Assembly (NCBI GenBank): GCA_032690845.1
Contig: CM064424.1
Span: 31,668,228 to 31,732,227 of the forward strand
Length of the DNA: 64,000 nt
From: Eleusine coracana subsp. coracana
Taxonomy: Eukaryota > Streptophyta > Magnoliopsida > Poales > Poaceae
Direction of reading: 5' to 3'
Shown: positions 31,462 through 43,686 of the stretch, piece after piece
How positions within the stretch are numbered: position 1 is the first letter of the stretch
How the letters are laid out: every line of letters starts with the position of its first letter
The notes under the pieces: generated by a model
Told to the model about the DNA's origin: nothing
The model's database searches: none
Seen by the model: the letters and a program-made list of their open reading frames with translations, nothing else
Made by a program: the position numbers and the translations under genes

Positions 31462-34213
31462 GGCAGTCTGTACCAGTGGTGTGCACTATCTCTAAGAACA
31501 GACTCCTGACTGGTAGCTACTGGGATGTGAAAGGTCCTGCCATCTGTGAAGTCGATGAGTGTGTCGGTGAAGTGAACAACGCAAACACGGAGAAGGCTGA
31601 CATGGGGGAGAACTGAGCTGGTGAGTGAGTCTATCCTGCTCCCCCTGTCGGTAACACCCTTGAATGTGACAACACGCTAGACTGAGCTGACATCAAAGCA
31701 TTGAAGGGGCCCGACTGTGTAGGCAGCTGCTGAAACTATGGAACAAAAGAAAGTCCTAGCTGCTGGTTGGTCTGCCTTTGAGTCATCTCTATCATCTGGG
31801 CTATCAGGGTGGTCATCATCATCATCTGTTGTGTCTGAAGCTTTGCTTGTCCCCTGATGACCTCTATCATCTGACGTCTAACCTCGGTTGTGCTTTGAAT
31901 GAACTCAATCAGGCGTCCTGCAAGTGCCATCACTGTGATAGCATCCGCTGATTGTGATCCTATAGGTTGGGGAAGTGCTCCTATACTAGCAGACTCAGAA
32001 ATCACCATCTCTGGATGAGTTGCCTGCTCGTGAGTGACTGGCGATGACTCCTGCTCCTCCTCTCCCATCTACTGACAAGGGGCTGATTGTGATCCCCTAG
32101 GGACTCGAGGTGCGTAGCTGGTGGTCACCTCAGGGAATGCGTCGTGCTGCTCCTTTGTCAATAGGCCCATCCTCCTCAAAAGATAGCAGATGTAGAGAGC
32201 ATAAACCAAGTGACGTCCTCCTACTCTCTTAGAGATAACCTCCTCCATCTCACCAATCATCAAATCAGCCAAGTCAAATGGTTGTCTCCTCAGAATAGCT
32301 GCTACTACCCACTAGTGAAGTAGTGTAAACTCCTCTCTATAGCTAGACCTGGGAATCATAGTCCTGGTGACTATCGCTCTAACCACCTTAGCCTCTACGG
32401 TGAGTCGCGCAGGGCCTCTCTCAAAGCCAGGGGTGTGTAGTGGTAGAAAGGCGATCAACGCCATGTTGTCTAGAGGTAGCTTCCCTCCCTGTAGTCTGCG
32501 GGCTGGAGCTAGGGTCCCATAGACACTCCTGTAGAGGTGAAAGTCTGAAGCAAGAAATCCAAAACTGGCTATGAGATCCCCCTGGTCACATGCTGTGGCT
32601 GCTCTCTGAACAAGAACTAGAACTCTGAGCGATCTCTGGCAAACCACAGTGTCACATAGAACTCTACGACAATGTCCTCTCTGAACCTCAAGGACTTTGT
32701 GACCAACTCTACAAGTCCGGGAAAGTACGTGAAGTACTGCTCCATGTCAATCCCGGTGGCCCTCCTCATGGTCTCGTAGGTAGTGTGCTGCTACGGCTCA
32801 AACAGTCTATCCTTGCCGTTTAGGGCGAGGTAGCATCTCAACCCCTCCCCAATCCTTCATTGAGGGTCTATCCAGTACCTTTCTCCTACAGTGGGATCCC
32901 TGGGGACTGGAACCCACTACTTGAAATGATCAAGATGGAGTGACTTAAGATCCTTCACAGGAACCTTAAGAATATCTAGCTCTCTGGCTCCCTCTACGAG
33001 TCTCTGCAGCCTTCTCGTGCACATTGCACAGGTGCACCTCAGGTCTCCTGCCCGGTGAGCTAACCTCTAGGGTCCTGTCTGCTCTGGCTGTGCTGGCTGC
33101 TCCTGCTCCTCTGACTCCTCAGACTCTGAGGCCTCCACCTCTGACTCCTCCTTCTTCCTGAAGTGTCCTTGCTCTGCAGGTCTTGACAACCTCTCCTCAT
33201 GAGAAGCCAGAATACATTGCGACCACACTGGCAAAACAATTCCTATAGCCAAAGGTGTAGTCCTCTGCCTAGTGCTCCTCCATAGTCCCTGTGCCTCAGT
33301 GTGTGGCTGCCTGATAATCAGTCATGAACCAGGTGTCATGCGTGACCTCTTCATAGCATCTAGGTGTTGTGCTCGTTGCCTAACCCTCTATGACTCTGGT
33401 CTAGTCTCAGTCTCTTCTTGCTCTTGGGCTTCTCTGGCATCTTTCCCTTGCCTTTGTCCTATCCTGACCCTGCCATCTCTACTACTAACTGCTGTCACTG
33501 CACGCACATAGGTAAAGGTAGGATGAACATAGAACCTATATAAATCTACAAGCAAAGCACCGCTTGAAAGAATGCGCAATAGAAATCCTAGCACTGAATG
33601 AAGTACATGATCACTCGACAAGTAAAACAATATGATAACAGTGATCATTGACTATAAGTGGCTGGTGTGAGTCATCTAGTGTGCAGTCAAATAATTGGCA
33701 ATAAATCTAACAACTGACTACACAAGAGACAAACCCTACACATGCAATTAATAGATAATCATGGAATTAATTGCAGCTAGGTTGAGCTAATCACCTAATT
33801 AATGCAACTAAACATGGGCAATTAATCCAATTGCATTAATTAGGAAATTGCTCGCTAATCAGGGCATAAACCAAAAAATGGAGGAAAAGCTCAATAACCT
33901 GGGGAATCTGAAGTCAAAAACTGCTAGATTCTGAAACCCAATCGCCAGAGAACCCCGATGAACAGTCGCCGGTATTGGAGGAAAGGGAAAAGACGCAATC
34001 TTTTGCCCCTAATCTGCGAGGCTCGGCTCTGATCTTTGGGCAGCATGTGCACACGTGAAAAGGGGAGGCGGCACTAGAGATGGTTGACGGCAAGACGCGC
34101 GGCACCGGTGATGGGTGCTGTAGTGGCGGTGGCTCGGTTGGCTTTGCGCGTGACGGGACCAGGGCTCAGCAGCAGTGCAGCTGCGTTCAAGCGAGCGGCG
34201 GAGGGTGAGGTGG
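31462..34213 (-). pseudogene. M2 ORF2 (env-like / plant transposon type), 5' and middle parts
   Basis: Read from 34213 leftward this is collinear with M1 52200-54843 and 58308-58550. A leader with an acceptor-like GTGCGTGCAG (near 33505) precedes the start ATGCCAGAGAAGCCC (about 33443). An acidic E/S-rich segment (33200-33070) and a CTCAMCTRRL Cys motif follow. Next is a conserved domain (VVEFYVTLWFARDRSEF, then GFLASDFHLYRS, 32600-32400, and MIGEMEEVISKRVGGRHLVY, 32260-32200). The tail (32068-31736) is Gln/Met-rich, probably coiled coil. It resembles the plant family often labelled putative plant transposon protein, or env-like ORFs after pol in SIRE elements. Several stops and frameshifts; inactive. 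Between B and M1 no other gene is seen. Confidence 0.6.
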
Positions 34214-35888
34214 TGTAGGCTTCATGACCATTGGTGTTTGGATCCCCAAGGTATGGATGTCTTGGTGATAGATGACAACTATGAAATTATGGGAATCATC
34301 TCTTAACTCAACTACAAATCATATGGATGATGGTTGCCTTGGCGATTGATGACAATGACCGCAAGCATGGAGGCTTGTGAACATGATGGAGTCCAAGGGT
34401 TGATGGAGATGGATCAAAGCGGAGAACAAGGTATGGTGCAAGTGGTTGGAACACATGACTAGTTGTTAGGGCTTTGAGTCTATAGGAAAAACCAGACTAT
34501 CAAGGGTGTCTAGATCATTCTCTTAGGTCTTGTCTAGTCGGTGATGTGCAAGGTTGCTCGGTGAAATCATAGGCACTAGGTGACAGTGGAGAAGCCAAGG
34601 AGCTGTTCGGATAAGCCGGGAAATGAAGTCAAGCGAGGATGATGAGTTTCAGCTTCTGGAAATAGAGACCGGACAGAGCGGTCAGTGGAGACCGGACTAT
34701 ACGGTCACTATGGGGATTTGTCCAAGACCTAGAGCAAGGAGCAGGAAGTCTGTTAGCTAAAGATCCTATACAGACCAGACGGTCCAGTCTACTCACCGGA
34801 CGGTCCGGTCAGTAGGGATGAGCAGAGCAGCGAGGAGCGTTGGCATAGAATGTTTCTGGAGTGGAGAGAGAAATGGACCAGACGGTCTGGTCTAGTGACC
34901 GGACAGTACGATCAATACAGAAGATTGATTGGACACTGTTGCACCAACGGCTAGGAGAGTCATTGCCAGAGTGACCGGACTGTCCGGTCAGGCAGTGATC
35001 GGACTGTCCGGTCTGGATGTCCACAAAGGCAATTTCATGGAGCAACAACTAGTTTGAGGTTGGGAGCCTATATAACTTTGTTTCTAGGGTCTTGGAGACC
35101 TCTCTTGGCCAGTGGAATACCTGAGAGCATTTGGTAAGGTCGAAGAGGAAAAGAGGAGAGCACTAGGAGGAGATATTGCATATCTTGAGAGTACTAATGG
35201 AGAGTAACTTGAGCATCTTGCACATTTAAGGCTAGGGTGTCCTTGAGGGTGTGATCTAGATTGTTACTCTTGATCTATAGTGAGACCTAGACCGGTTAGG
35301 TGTTGGTGATTGAGCCTATCATGATCAGTTGTGAAGGTCATCAAACGTTTGTACACGGCTTGAGCCCGCCGGTGAAAGGGGCATCGCTAGTAAACGCCCG
35401 TGTCGGCTCGGGGAGTCCGGCAAGTTCTCGAGGGAGGCGAGCTTGTGCTCTATGCAGCCGTGACGCACACCATGTCTTCTCTCGAGGAGTGATTGCGGGC
35501 TCGTGGGCAAGAACTCCACTTGGTGGCAGGAGGGACCGGGACTCCGGCAGGAGTGGTCCAATGAGGATTAGGGGAAGGCGCCATCCTTCCGATACCTCGA
35601 GAAAAAATTATGAGCATTCCTTGACCCTCTCTTTACTATTCTGCAATTATGTGCTCTAGTGACTAGGGTAATTTGTGGCTTGCATAGGCTAGTGTGTTTG
35701 GCTTCCGCACTTTATCTTATCATGAACACTAGCATATGTAGGGTCCTAGCCTACTAGAATTGATTAGGTTGCTTCTACTGCTAGACTCAAGTAGTGGAAA
35801 TTGAAGTAATTGGATTCGTGAGCGGCTTACCGATTCACCCCCCCCCTCCTCTTGGTGTTGAAGAACAAGTATGATAACTTCACTAGAT
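34214..35888 (+). repeat. M1 5' LTR
   Basis: It aligns over most of its length with the 3' LTR at 59530. About 30 bp present in the 3' copy (near 59608-59638) are absent here. U3 carries repeated palindromes related to ACCGGACNGTCCGGT at 34670-35020. A CTATATAAC box lies at about 35068-35076. The C-run at 35838 is followed by a tail (CTTGGTGTTGAAGAACAAG...) unlike the end of the 3' LTR, and T begins at 35889. The exact 3' end is therefore unclear. Confidence 0.75.
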
Positions 35889-36035
35889 TGTTGTGGGATA
35901 CTTGCCTTACATCTATCCTCATACAAGACTAAGTCGGTAGCCGACCGGGTACTTCATCGGCAAGGAAGCCGACCGACTCAAATTAGAGCGCAAGGCATGT
36001 AGAGTTAGACATTCTATGTAAACCCTAAGGGGTTA
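35889..36035 (+). repeat. T 5' LTR, truncated duplicate
   Basis: The first 147 bp of the Tat-type LTR (TGTTGTGGGATACTTG to AAGGGGTTAC), matching 36863-37010. It belongs to the first unit of a tandem duplication of about 0.97 kb. Confidence 0.75.
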
Positions 36036-36862
36036 CCGATTCGTTGCTGGGGTCTTGGAGACCTCTCTTGGCCAGTGGAATACCTGAGAGCATTTTGTAA
36101 GGTCCAAGAGGAAAAGAGGAGAGCACTAGGAAGAGATATTGCATATCTTGAGAGTGCTAGTGGAGAGTAACTTGAGCATCTTGCACATCTAAGGCTAGGG
36201 TGTGCTTGAGGGTGTGATCTAGATTGTTACTCTTGGTCTATGGTGAGACCTAGACTGGTTAGGTGTCGGTGATGGAGCCTATCGTGATCGGTTGTGAAGG
36301 CCGTCACACGTTTGTACACGGTTTGAGCCCGCCGGTAGAAGGGTCATCGCTAGTGAGCGCCCGTGTCGGCTCGGGGAGTCCGGCAAGTTCTTGAGGGAGG
36401 CGAGCTTGTGCTTTGTGCAGCGGTGACGCACACCATGTCTTCTCTTGAGGAGTGATTGCGGGCTCGTGGGCGAGAACTCCACTTGGTGGTAGGAGGGACC
36501 GGGACTCCGGCAGGAGTGGTCCAACGAGGATTAGGGGAAGGCGCCATCCTTCCGAGACCTCGAGAAAAAATCATGAGCATTCCTTGACCCTCTCTTTACT
36601 ATTCTGCAATTGTGTGCTCTAGTGACTAGGGTAACTTGTAGCTTGCATAGGCTAGTGTGTTTGGCTTCCACACTTTATCTTATCATGAACACTAGCATGT
36701 GTAGGGTCTTGGCCTACTAGAATTGTTTAGGTTGCTTCTACTGCTAGACTCAAGTAGTGGAAATTGAAGTAATTGGTTTCGTAAGCGGCTTACCGATTCA
36801 CCCCCCCCCCCCCCCCACCCTCCTCTTGGTGTTGAAGAACAAGTATGATAACTTCACTAGAT
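36036..36862 (+). repeat. Second copy of the M1 LTR 3' half (tandem duplication)
   Basis: Matches 35080-35888 with few changes, beginning just downstream of the TATA box (GGTCTTGGAG at 35088 and 36051). Both copies continue into the same T LTR start. So the duplicated unit spans the M1-T junction and arose after T inserted. The C-run differs in length between copies. Confidence 0.8.
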
Positions 36863-37260
36863 TGTTGTGGGATACTTGCCTTACATGTATCCTCATACAA
36901 GACTAAGTCGGTAGCCGACTGGGTACTTCATCGGCAAGGAAGCCGACCGAGTCAACTTGGAGCGCAAGGCATGTAGAGATAGACATTCTATGTAAACCCT
37001 AAGGGGTTACGACTAGGACTCTTCATGTACCCCCCTGCCGACTGGATATATAAGGCGGTAGGGTACCCCTCATCGAGGGACAAGTCTCATAACATCAATA
37101 CAATACATAGAACATAGGACATAGGGTTTTTACTCTCATCAAGAGGGCCCAAACCTGTATAACTCGGCGTCTTGTGTTACCATCGTAGTTCTTAGTCTTG
37201 ATGTAGCCCTATAAATTTTACTGCCGATCTCAAGCTTACTGCCGATCTCAAGCTTCGACA
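36863..37260 (+). repeat. T 5' LTR
   Basis: A 398-bp LTR from TGTTG to CGACA, with TATATAA at 37047-37053. A 19-bp direct repeat (CTGCCGATCTCAAGCTT) ends it at about 37221-37255. The primer site starts two bases later. Confidence 0.85.
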
Positions 37261-37261
37261 G

Positions 37262-37280
37262 TTGGCGCGCCTGGAAGGGG
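37262..37280 (+). other. T primer binding site
   Basis: TTGGCGCGCCTGGAAGGGG follows the LTR end by one base. It matches the type of site found in RIRE2-like elements; the exact tRNA was not determined from the sequence. Confidence 0.75.
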
Positions 37281-37312
37281 ACAAGGCTCGCCGGGATTCT
37301 CCGTCGACTACG

Positions 37313-38035
37313 ATGGCCGAAATTCCCATCATCCAATACTCACCGGACTTGAAGATCTCCTTTGGATCGCTCGACTTCGCAGTCAGCGACAACGGAGCCC
37401 TAGGTCTAGAAAAGCACATATCCGACTCGGCCGCAGCTGTCTCCATGGCGTGATCATCGAGTTCGTCTGGCATGATCCCCGCACTGGTCCCACTTGGATC
37501 TAAGGAAGAAGATCCTTCCTTCGGGAACGATTCAAAATTGGATTGGTCTTTTGATGAGGACTCGGTCGGATCCGCTTACCCATATCCCCATACTGTCAAC
37601 ATGGTGGATATAGCAGATCCCGTGGATGGAGACCAGGATGGTGACCAAAACGGTGAACATGAAGATAATCCCGTTGATGGCCACCCGAATCAACTGGCCA
37701 AAGGAGGTCAACAGGAGGAGGACCCTCCAGCTGATGACTTATCGGTCGGTCATCGCCGTCGGCCAAGAGGGTTGCGCGTTTCACGTAATGCACACCGACT
37801 GGATCTCGGTCCGGAACTCGAAGTGGATGGCATCGAGGTCTACCACACTCCTCAGAATAACATCACAGGGGCCAAAACTTTGCTCGACACTTTAATGGTC
37901 GACATGAATTATCAGACCCCCGCGATGCAGAAGGCGGTGACTATGCTTAAGGCCGCTGCGGCTCAAGCGGCCGCAAAAATCTTAGTCGGTCACAAGCTCA
38001 AGTCATGTATCTTCGCGAGGACGGCAAATGCATGA
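37313..38035 (+). pseudogene. T pre-gag ORF
   Basis: One frame of 240 codons, MAEIPIIQYSPDLKISFGSL to ARTANA, interrupted by one TGA at 37451-37453. The middle is acidic (VDGDQDGDQNGEHEDNPVDG) and then basic (GHRRRPRGLRVSRNAHR), ending in an alanine-rich helix. No catalytic motif is visible. In Tat-lineage elements an ORF often lies between the 5' LTR and gag; it may be the N-terminal part of a gag precursor. The following 300 bp (38036-38340) are rich in Arg, Asp and Tyr codons (REERDRRTDSRRDDRREDRQ type) and may be a frame-shifted continuation. Confidence 0.6.
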
Positions 38036-38348
38036 AGATCTGAGAAATTCCCTCCGCCTCCGTGATGGACGAGATACCATCAACTCTTACTATGAAGAAC
38101 GCGCTCAGGACAACCGATGCTATGAGGAAGAACGCCGCGATAGGAGAACGGACAGCCGACGGGACGACCGACGAGAGGACCGTCAAGATCCCCCTCCAAG
38201 GCACAACCGCGACGACCGACATCGATGAGATGATCAGGATCGGCGCGATTATGAGGATAACGACCATCAGCGTCATCGTCATGATGACGATGTTGGTCCG
38301 TGACACGGCCGCCGTGCAACCGCGTCTCTAGACTGGCATAGGCGGTCG

Positions 38349-39455
38349 ATGGCGCCGACTGACAATGAGATCGATGGCATCAAGGCATACATCCCTAGGC
38401 TTCTCATAGCTCGATGGCCAAAAGGATTCAAGCCGGTCCCCATCAAGAAATATGATGGTCAAACCAATCCTCGAGAGTGGCTGTAGCTTTATAGCACGAT
38501 AATTCGGTCTGCTGGAGGTGATTCCTATGTAATGGCTAATTACCTTCCGGTCTGTCTGGATCCAGCTGTTCGGATATGTCTCACATCTCTTTCAGAGGAG
38601 TCAATCACATCTTGGGGAGACCTTAACAGCCAGCTCATAGAAAGTTTCCAAGCTACATGTAATCGATCGGGCAACCACTTCGACCTCACTCAGATCAAGC
38701 AGAAGACCAACGACCCTCTTTGTGATTACATCAAGCAATTTTGCGGTAAGAAGACTGAGATCCCCAATGTCCCGGACCAACAAATCATTGCCGCCTTCCA
38801 ATGAGGGACCTGTAGCGATGATTTGGTTCATGAGATCGGTCGAAGGAATCATGACCTCAAGCTGACTGCTCAAGAGTGCTTCAAGATTGCTGACAAGTTC
38901 ACGTCTGGTGAGTCGGCGTTGGATGACATTCGGGAAAAGGCAAAGAGAAGCGGTTGGACAAGCCTGAGTCCCCAAAGAAGGACAAGAAGAGGAAGCCTGA
39001 TAATGTGGTTCACACGGTGGACCGACTCCAGAAGAACCCCTGAACGAGCCAACCGTCCACGGACGAGCTGCTGAGTGGTCCATGCTGAGTGGCACGCAAA
39101 GGGAAACCACAAAGCAAAGGATTGCTATCGTCTGAAGGGATTTGCAGCAGCCGCGCTTGAGGTGGCCAAAGATCCCCCGATGCGCAATAGCAAGGACAAG
39201 ACCAATGACGATGGCGACAAGGACGACTCAGGAGAGTTCCAGGAGCCCCGTAAGGAAGTTAACTTCATCTTCGGTGGCCCGGATGCCTATGTGTCCAAAT
39301 GCAAGCAGAAGTTGGAGCTTCGGGAGATCAACTCGGTGGAAATGGCTGCACCTCAATTCATGAGGTGGTCTGAGATGCCAATCACCTTTGATCAGTCGGA
39401 TCTCCCCAAGCACATCCCAAAGCCGGATACCCGCTGGTGCTTGCTGCTACAATGA
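38349..39455 (+). pseudogene. gag: T gag
   Basis: The frame starts MAPTDNEIDGIKAYIPRLL and carries the gag core (FKPVPIKKYDGQTNPREWL, LTSLSEESITSWGDLNSQL, FDLTQIKQKTNDPLCDYI). Stops occur at about 38484 and 38802. After a frameshift near 38930, a nucleocapsid-like Cys/His motif (WHAKGNHKAKDCYRL, about 39089-39134) appears in the next frame and runs on to 39455. The protein would bind RNA and form the particle. Confidence 0.72.
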
Positions 39456-40064
39456 AAGACGTGAAGTTCAACAAAGTACTCATTGATGGAGGAAGCAGTT
39501 TGGACTTAATCTTCCTGAAGACTCTCAAAAGAGCTCAGTCTATCAATCAATGATCTTCAGCCAAGTTCTTCACCTTTCCACGAGATTGTACCTGGCAAGA
39601 CTTCAGTTCCAATTGGACAGATTAGTCTGCTGGTCACCTTCGGGACTCGTGAGAATTTCAGGACCGGGCGTATTCTCTTCCAGGTGGCGGATTTTGACTC
39701 AGCATACCATGCTAACATCGGTCGACCGACTATGGCTAAATTCATGGCTATCCCACATTATCCATATCTCACCCTCAAGATGCCAGGCCCGAACGAAATA
39801 ATCTCCCTCCACCCCGATCTTTGGAATTCTTTCGATTATGATGTACAGAGTTTTGAGATGGCCAATAAACAGTTGATGCTGTCCGACCAGAAGGAGATCC
39901 AACAGGCAGTCGACATGGAGGAGCAGACCGGAGCGGAAGTTCCAACAAAGAAGCCTACCAAAGACAAAATTCAGACCGATGACATCCAAACCAAGGAAAT
40001 CCTGATCGATCCTGAGGACCCCGATAAGGTAACTTGTGCTGGGGCCAACCTCGACAAGAAATAG
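39456..40064 (+). pseudogene. pol: T protease
   Basis: The catalytic segment KFNKVLIDGGSSLDLIFL (about 39466-39519) is followed by a frameshift. The C-terminal part (VADFDSAYHANIGRPTMAKF, about 39684-39745) lies in the frame that runs open to 40064. Asp-Gly-Gly-Ser replaces the usual DSG/DTG, as is common in Tat elements. Confidence 0.7.
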
Positions 40065-41390
40065 GAACTCGCGCTCATACTTTTTCGCCAGGAAAATAGG
40101 GACATCTTTGCATGGAAACCATCTGACATGCCGGGAGTTCCTAGGGAAAAGATTGAGTACAAGTTAAGGGTACCGCCAGGGGCTACCCCCATTCGGTAGA
40201 GGCTAAGAAGATTTGCGCAAGATCGCAAGGACGCCATGAAGAAGGAGATAGTTAGACTATTAGATGCTAAGTTTATAAAGGAGGTGTATCATCCCGACTG
40301 ATTATACTGATCTCAACAAGGTATGTCCTAAAGACCCTTTCGCTCTTCCTCGTATTGATCAGATTATAGACTCGACAATCGGGTGTGAGCTCTTGAGCTT
40401 TCTGGATGCCTATTCAGGCTATCATGAGATCCCACTGAAGATCAAAGATCAGATTAAAACTTCCTTTATAACACCCTTTGGCACCTATTGCTATATCACA
40501 ATGCCTTTCGGTCTGATGAACGCTGGCGTGACTTACCAACGAGGTATTCAACGCTGCCTTGCTGCTCAGATCGGTCGAAACGCAGAAGCATATGTTGATG
40601 ACATCGTTGTAAGGACTCAAAACATCAAAGAGCTTATTTCTAACCTGGCAGAAACCTTTGACAATCTGAGGCATTATTCAATAAAGCTGAATCCCAAGAA
40701 GTGTGTTTTGTGGGTTCCTTCGGGAAAGCTACTCGGTTACATCATTTCGAAATAAGGTATATAAGCCAAGCCGGATAAAATCAAGGCGATCCTTGGTATG
40801 GGGCCACCTAAGTCTCAAAGGGATGTACAGAAGCTGACTGGATGCATGGCACCTTTGAATCACTTTATTTCCCGACTGGGGGTTAGAGGGTTACCACTTT
40901 TCCGACTGCTTAAAAAACAGGAAGACTTCGTTTGCACCAAAGAGGCGCAGTCAGCATTGGACGAGTTGAAGGTTTACCTCAGCAGCATTCTAGTATTGGT
41001 GCCTCCGGAGCCAGGAGAAAAACTTCAGCTTTACATATCGGCCACAACTCAGGTTGTGAGTACTGTTTTAACGGTCGACCGAGAAGAAGAGGGGCATATA
41101 CAAAAAGTATAACACCCGGTCTACTTTGTGAGTGAGGTCCTTGGTGCCTCTAAGGTAAAATACCAATAGATCTTGAAATTGTTGTATGCATTGTTGGTCA
41201 CCTCCAGGAAGTTGAAGCATTACTTTCAAGCTCATCCGATCAAAGTCCAGACTCCTTCGCACTCGGCACAGTGCTACACAACCGAGAAGCCAAAGGCAAA
41301 ATCGCCAAGTGGGCAGTCGAACTTGGTCAATATACCATCACGTTCGTGCCTCGGTCGGCTATAATGGGACAAGCGCTAGCTGATTTCGTT
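40065..41390 (+). pseudogene. pol: T reverse transcriptase and gypsy RNase H, degenerate
   Basis: RT begins near FRQENRDIFAWKPSDMPG. A stop lies at about 40198, and at 40300 some 50-60 bases coding for the conserved VKKKNGKWRMCVD-type block are missing. From 40310 the palm is open: YTDLNKVCPKDPFALPRID, FLDAYSGYHEI and the intact YVDD box (about 40594-40605). A stop at 40753-40755 is followed by the connection domain. The gypsy-type RNase H (YISATTQVVS, then EVLGASKVKYQ) lacks catalytic acidic residues, as is usual in Tat elements, and has two stops. Confidence 0.82.
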
Positions 41391-43013
41391 GCTGAGTGAA
41401 CAGAGATTCAAAACCCGCCTATTGCACAAGATATCGAGTATTGGAAAATATACTTTGATGGGTCTCTTCAATTACAAGGAGCGGGTGCGGGAGTCATGTT
41501 TTTCTCACCCACTGGAGAGAGGCTTCGATATGTCCTTCAGTTGATGTTTCGCGTGTCTAACAATGCTGCAGAATATGAAGCCCTTCTATATGGTCTTTGC
41601 ATTGCCGCGTCACTCGGCATCAAGAGCCTCGATGTCTTTGGTGACTTGGAGTTGGTTATTAATCAGGTCACTAAGGATTGGAACTGTGTGGATGACAGTA
41701 TGAGTGCTTACTGTCAAGAAGTAAGGAAGCTCGAAGACAAATTCGATGGATTGAAGTTCACGCATGTTCTTCGAGACAATAACCAAGTAGCCGATGAATT
41801 GGCCAAAATGGGATCATCCCGGTCTGTGGTCCCGCCAGGTGTTTTCTTACACACTCAGGACTCCCCCACGATTTCTCCTCGGTCAGATGTATTAATAAGA
41901 GATGTTACTGATCTCATTGGTGATGACAATATGGAGACTAATTGGCGCGACTCGCTCATCCAATATTTGGATAAGGGAACACTGCCTTCAGATCCTAATG
42001 AGCATCAAAGGTTGGAGACCCGATGCCGAGGGTATTTGCTAGTGGGAGACCAACTCTATAAAAGAGGAGGTTCAAACATCTTGATGAGATGCATCTCGAT
42101 ACTAGAAGGCCAAAAGTTGGTAGAAAAAATTCATTTCGGGATATGTGGCAATCATGCAGCTTCCAAGACTTTGGTCGGCAAAGCTTTCCGGCAAGGGTTT
42201 TCTTGGCCCACGGCGGTTGAAGATGCACACCAGGTCATTCGGATGTGTGAAGGTTGTCAATTCTTCGCTCAACAAACGCATGTGCCTTCACAGCAACTTC
42301 AGATGATACCTTTGACTTGGCCCTTTGCTATTTGGGGGCTCGATATTGTCGGTCCTTTCAAAAAGGCGCTAGGCGGGTTCATTTATTTGTTTGTTGCTAT
42401 TGATAAATTCACCAAGTGGATTAAAGCAAAGATGATTGGCAAGATTACATCAAAGAAGTCTATTGAGTTTGTCAAGGATGTCTTCACTCAGTTCGGGGTT
42501 CCTCATGATATCATTACCGATAATGGCACTCAATTCACTTCAGTGAAGTTCCGTGATTTTGCCGATGAGATGGGAATAAAAATCCACTTTGCATCAGTGG
42601 CTCATCCTCAAAACAATGGGCAGGTCGAACGGGCCAATGGTATGATTCTCCAAGGATTGAAGCCTCGGATATTCAACAGACTTAAGCCTTATGTTGGTTG
42701 GTGGGTCAAAGAATTGCCTTCAGTTCTTTGGGGGCTTCGCACAAACATCAGTCGGGCAACTGGTCAGTCACCTTTCTCATTGGTCTATGGCTCAGAGGCT
42801 ATACTGCCGACCGAAGTCAGCCTTGTTTCGGCACGAGTTCAAGCGTATGATGAACAGCTTTCTGAGGAGAATCGAGAGATTGATTTGATTGCAGCAGAGG
42901 AGTTGCGTGATCACGCTCTGTTTCGGCACGAGTTCAAGTGTATGATGAACAAGGCTTACATCATTATTATGATAAAAATGTACATAATCGCCACTACCAA
43001 GTTGGATATTTAG
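41391..43013 (+). CDS. pol: T archaeal-type RNase H and integrase
   Basis: A long open stretch (ATG at 41496, but coding from about 41400). The second RNase H begins WKIYFDGSLQLQGAG, with acidic residues in FDGS, NNAAEYEALL, GDLELVINQV and NQVADELAKMG, complete for the archaeal type. Integrase follows: HFGICGNHAASKT to CEGCQFF (HHCC), D in GLDIVGPF, D in ITDNGTQF, E in NGQVERANG. The last 35 codons are out of the true frame owing to an indel near 42950. A repeat of 31 bp (TGTTTCGGCACGAGTTCAAG...) at 42824 and 42919 marks a small duplication. Confidence 0.88.
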
Positions 43014-43186
43014 TGCTTCATCGAGTGCAGACAACGAAGAACGAGCATAAGCTTTCTCCAAAGTGGGAAGGACCATATGTTGGGAAGGAAGTCACTCTCT
43101 CGGGGGCTTACCGACTGATGTATGAAGACGGCGATGATATACCAAATGCTTGGAACATAAATCAGCTACGTCGTTTCTATACTTAA
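42938..43186 (+). pseudogene. pol: T integrase C-terminal end
   Basis: The true frame for the tail: HYYDKNVHNRHYQVGYLVL, then KLSPKWEGPYVGKEVT and WNINQLRRFYT before the stop. It is the GPY-like region; no chromodomain follows. The next 500 bp (43187-43690) hold no plus-strand ORF and lead into the 3' end of the antisense gene. Confidence 0.8.
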
Positions 43187-43686
43187 TTATTCCTTTGTAT
43201 ACTTAATTTTGGTTTTCGACTACTTTCTGACCGATTTCTTCTCTTTGAATACGGTCTTCATTTTCTTGGTCTAATGTCTATACATTATGGTTATATACTT
43301 TATACTACACATCAGACTACCACTATACTAAATCCAGAGCCAAAGTATGAGAGGTCATGTGTTGATTGGTCGACTCTGCTTGTTACACAGTTACGAGTCA
43401 CAACCTAAAATGTTAAGGCAGACCGATACAATTTGAGTTTCTCAATGACAGAAACATACTTATGACATTTTTATCAATCTTTTAGAGATGATAAGCATGA
43501 AACTAGTTTACATACAGGTAATATTGTTTCATTACATCGATATTGCCAATGATCTATAATATTATAGGATTTATAGCTCCTTTGAAGGAGAGGAAGATTT
43601 AGCTCGTAGCTCAACCTCAGGAGTTGCTGGAGGAGTAGGCATGATCGGATTGATCTCTATATTGTCAACTAAAGCTCGGGAAGTCT

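Noticed and set aside
35300..35659. 119-codon ORF within M1's LTR and its duplicates at 36279-36580 and 60734-61006
   Set aside because: LTR sequence; the frames differ among copies and there is no protein similarity to a known family.
36801..36817. C-homopolymers (also 7746, 15908, 18078, 35838, 55516, 61187) as functional sites
   Set aside because: They occur near LTR ends or in GC-rich leaders and vary in length between duplicates (35838 and 36801), as expected of slippage or sequencing error.
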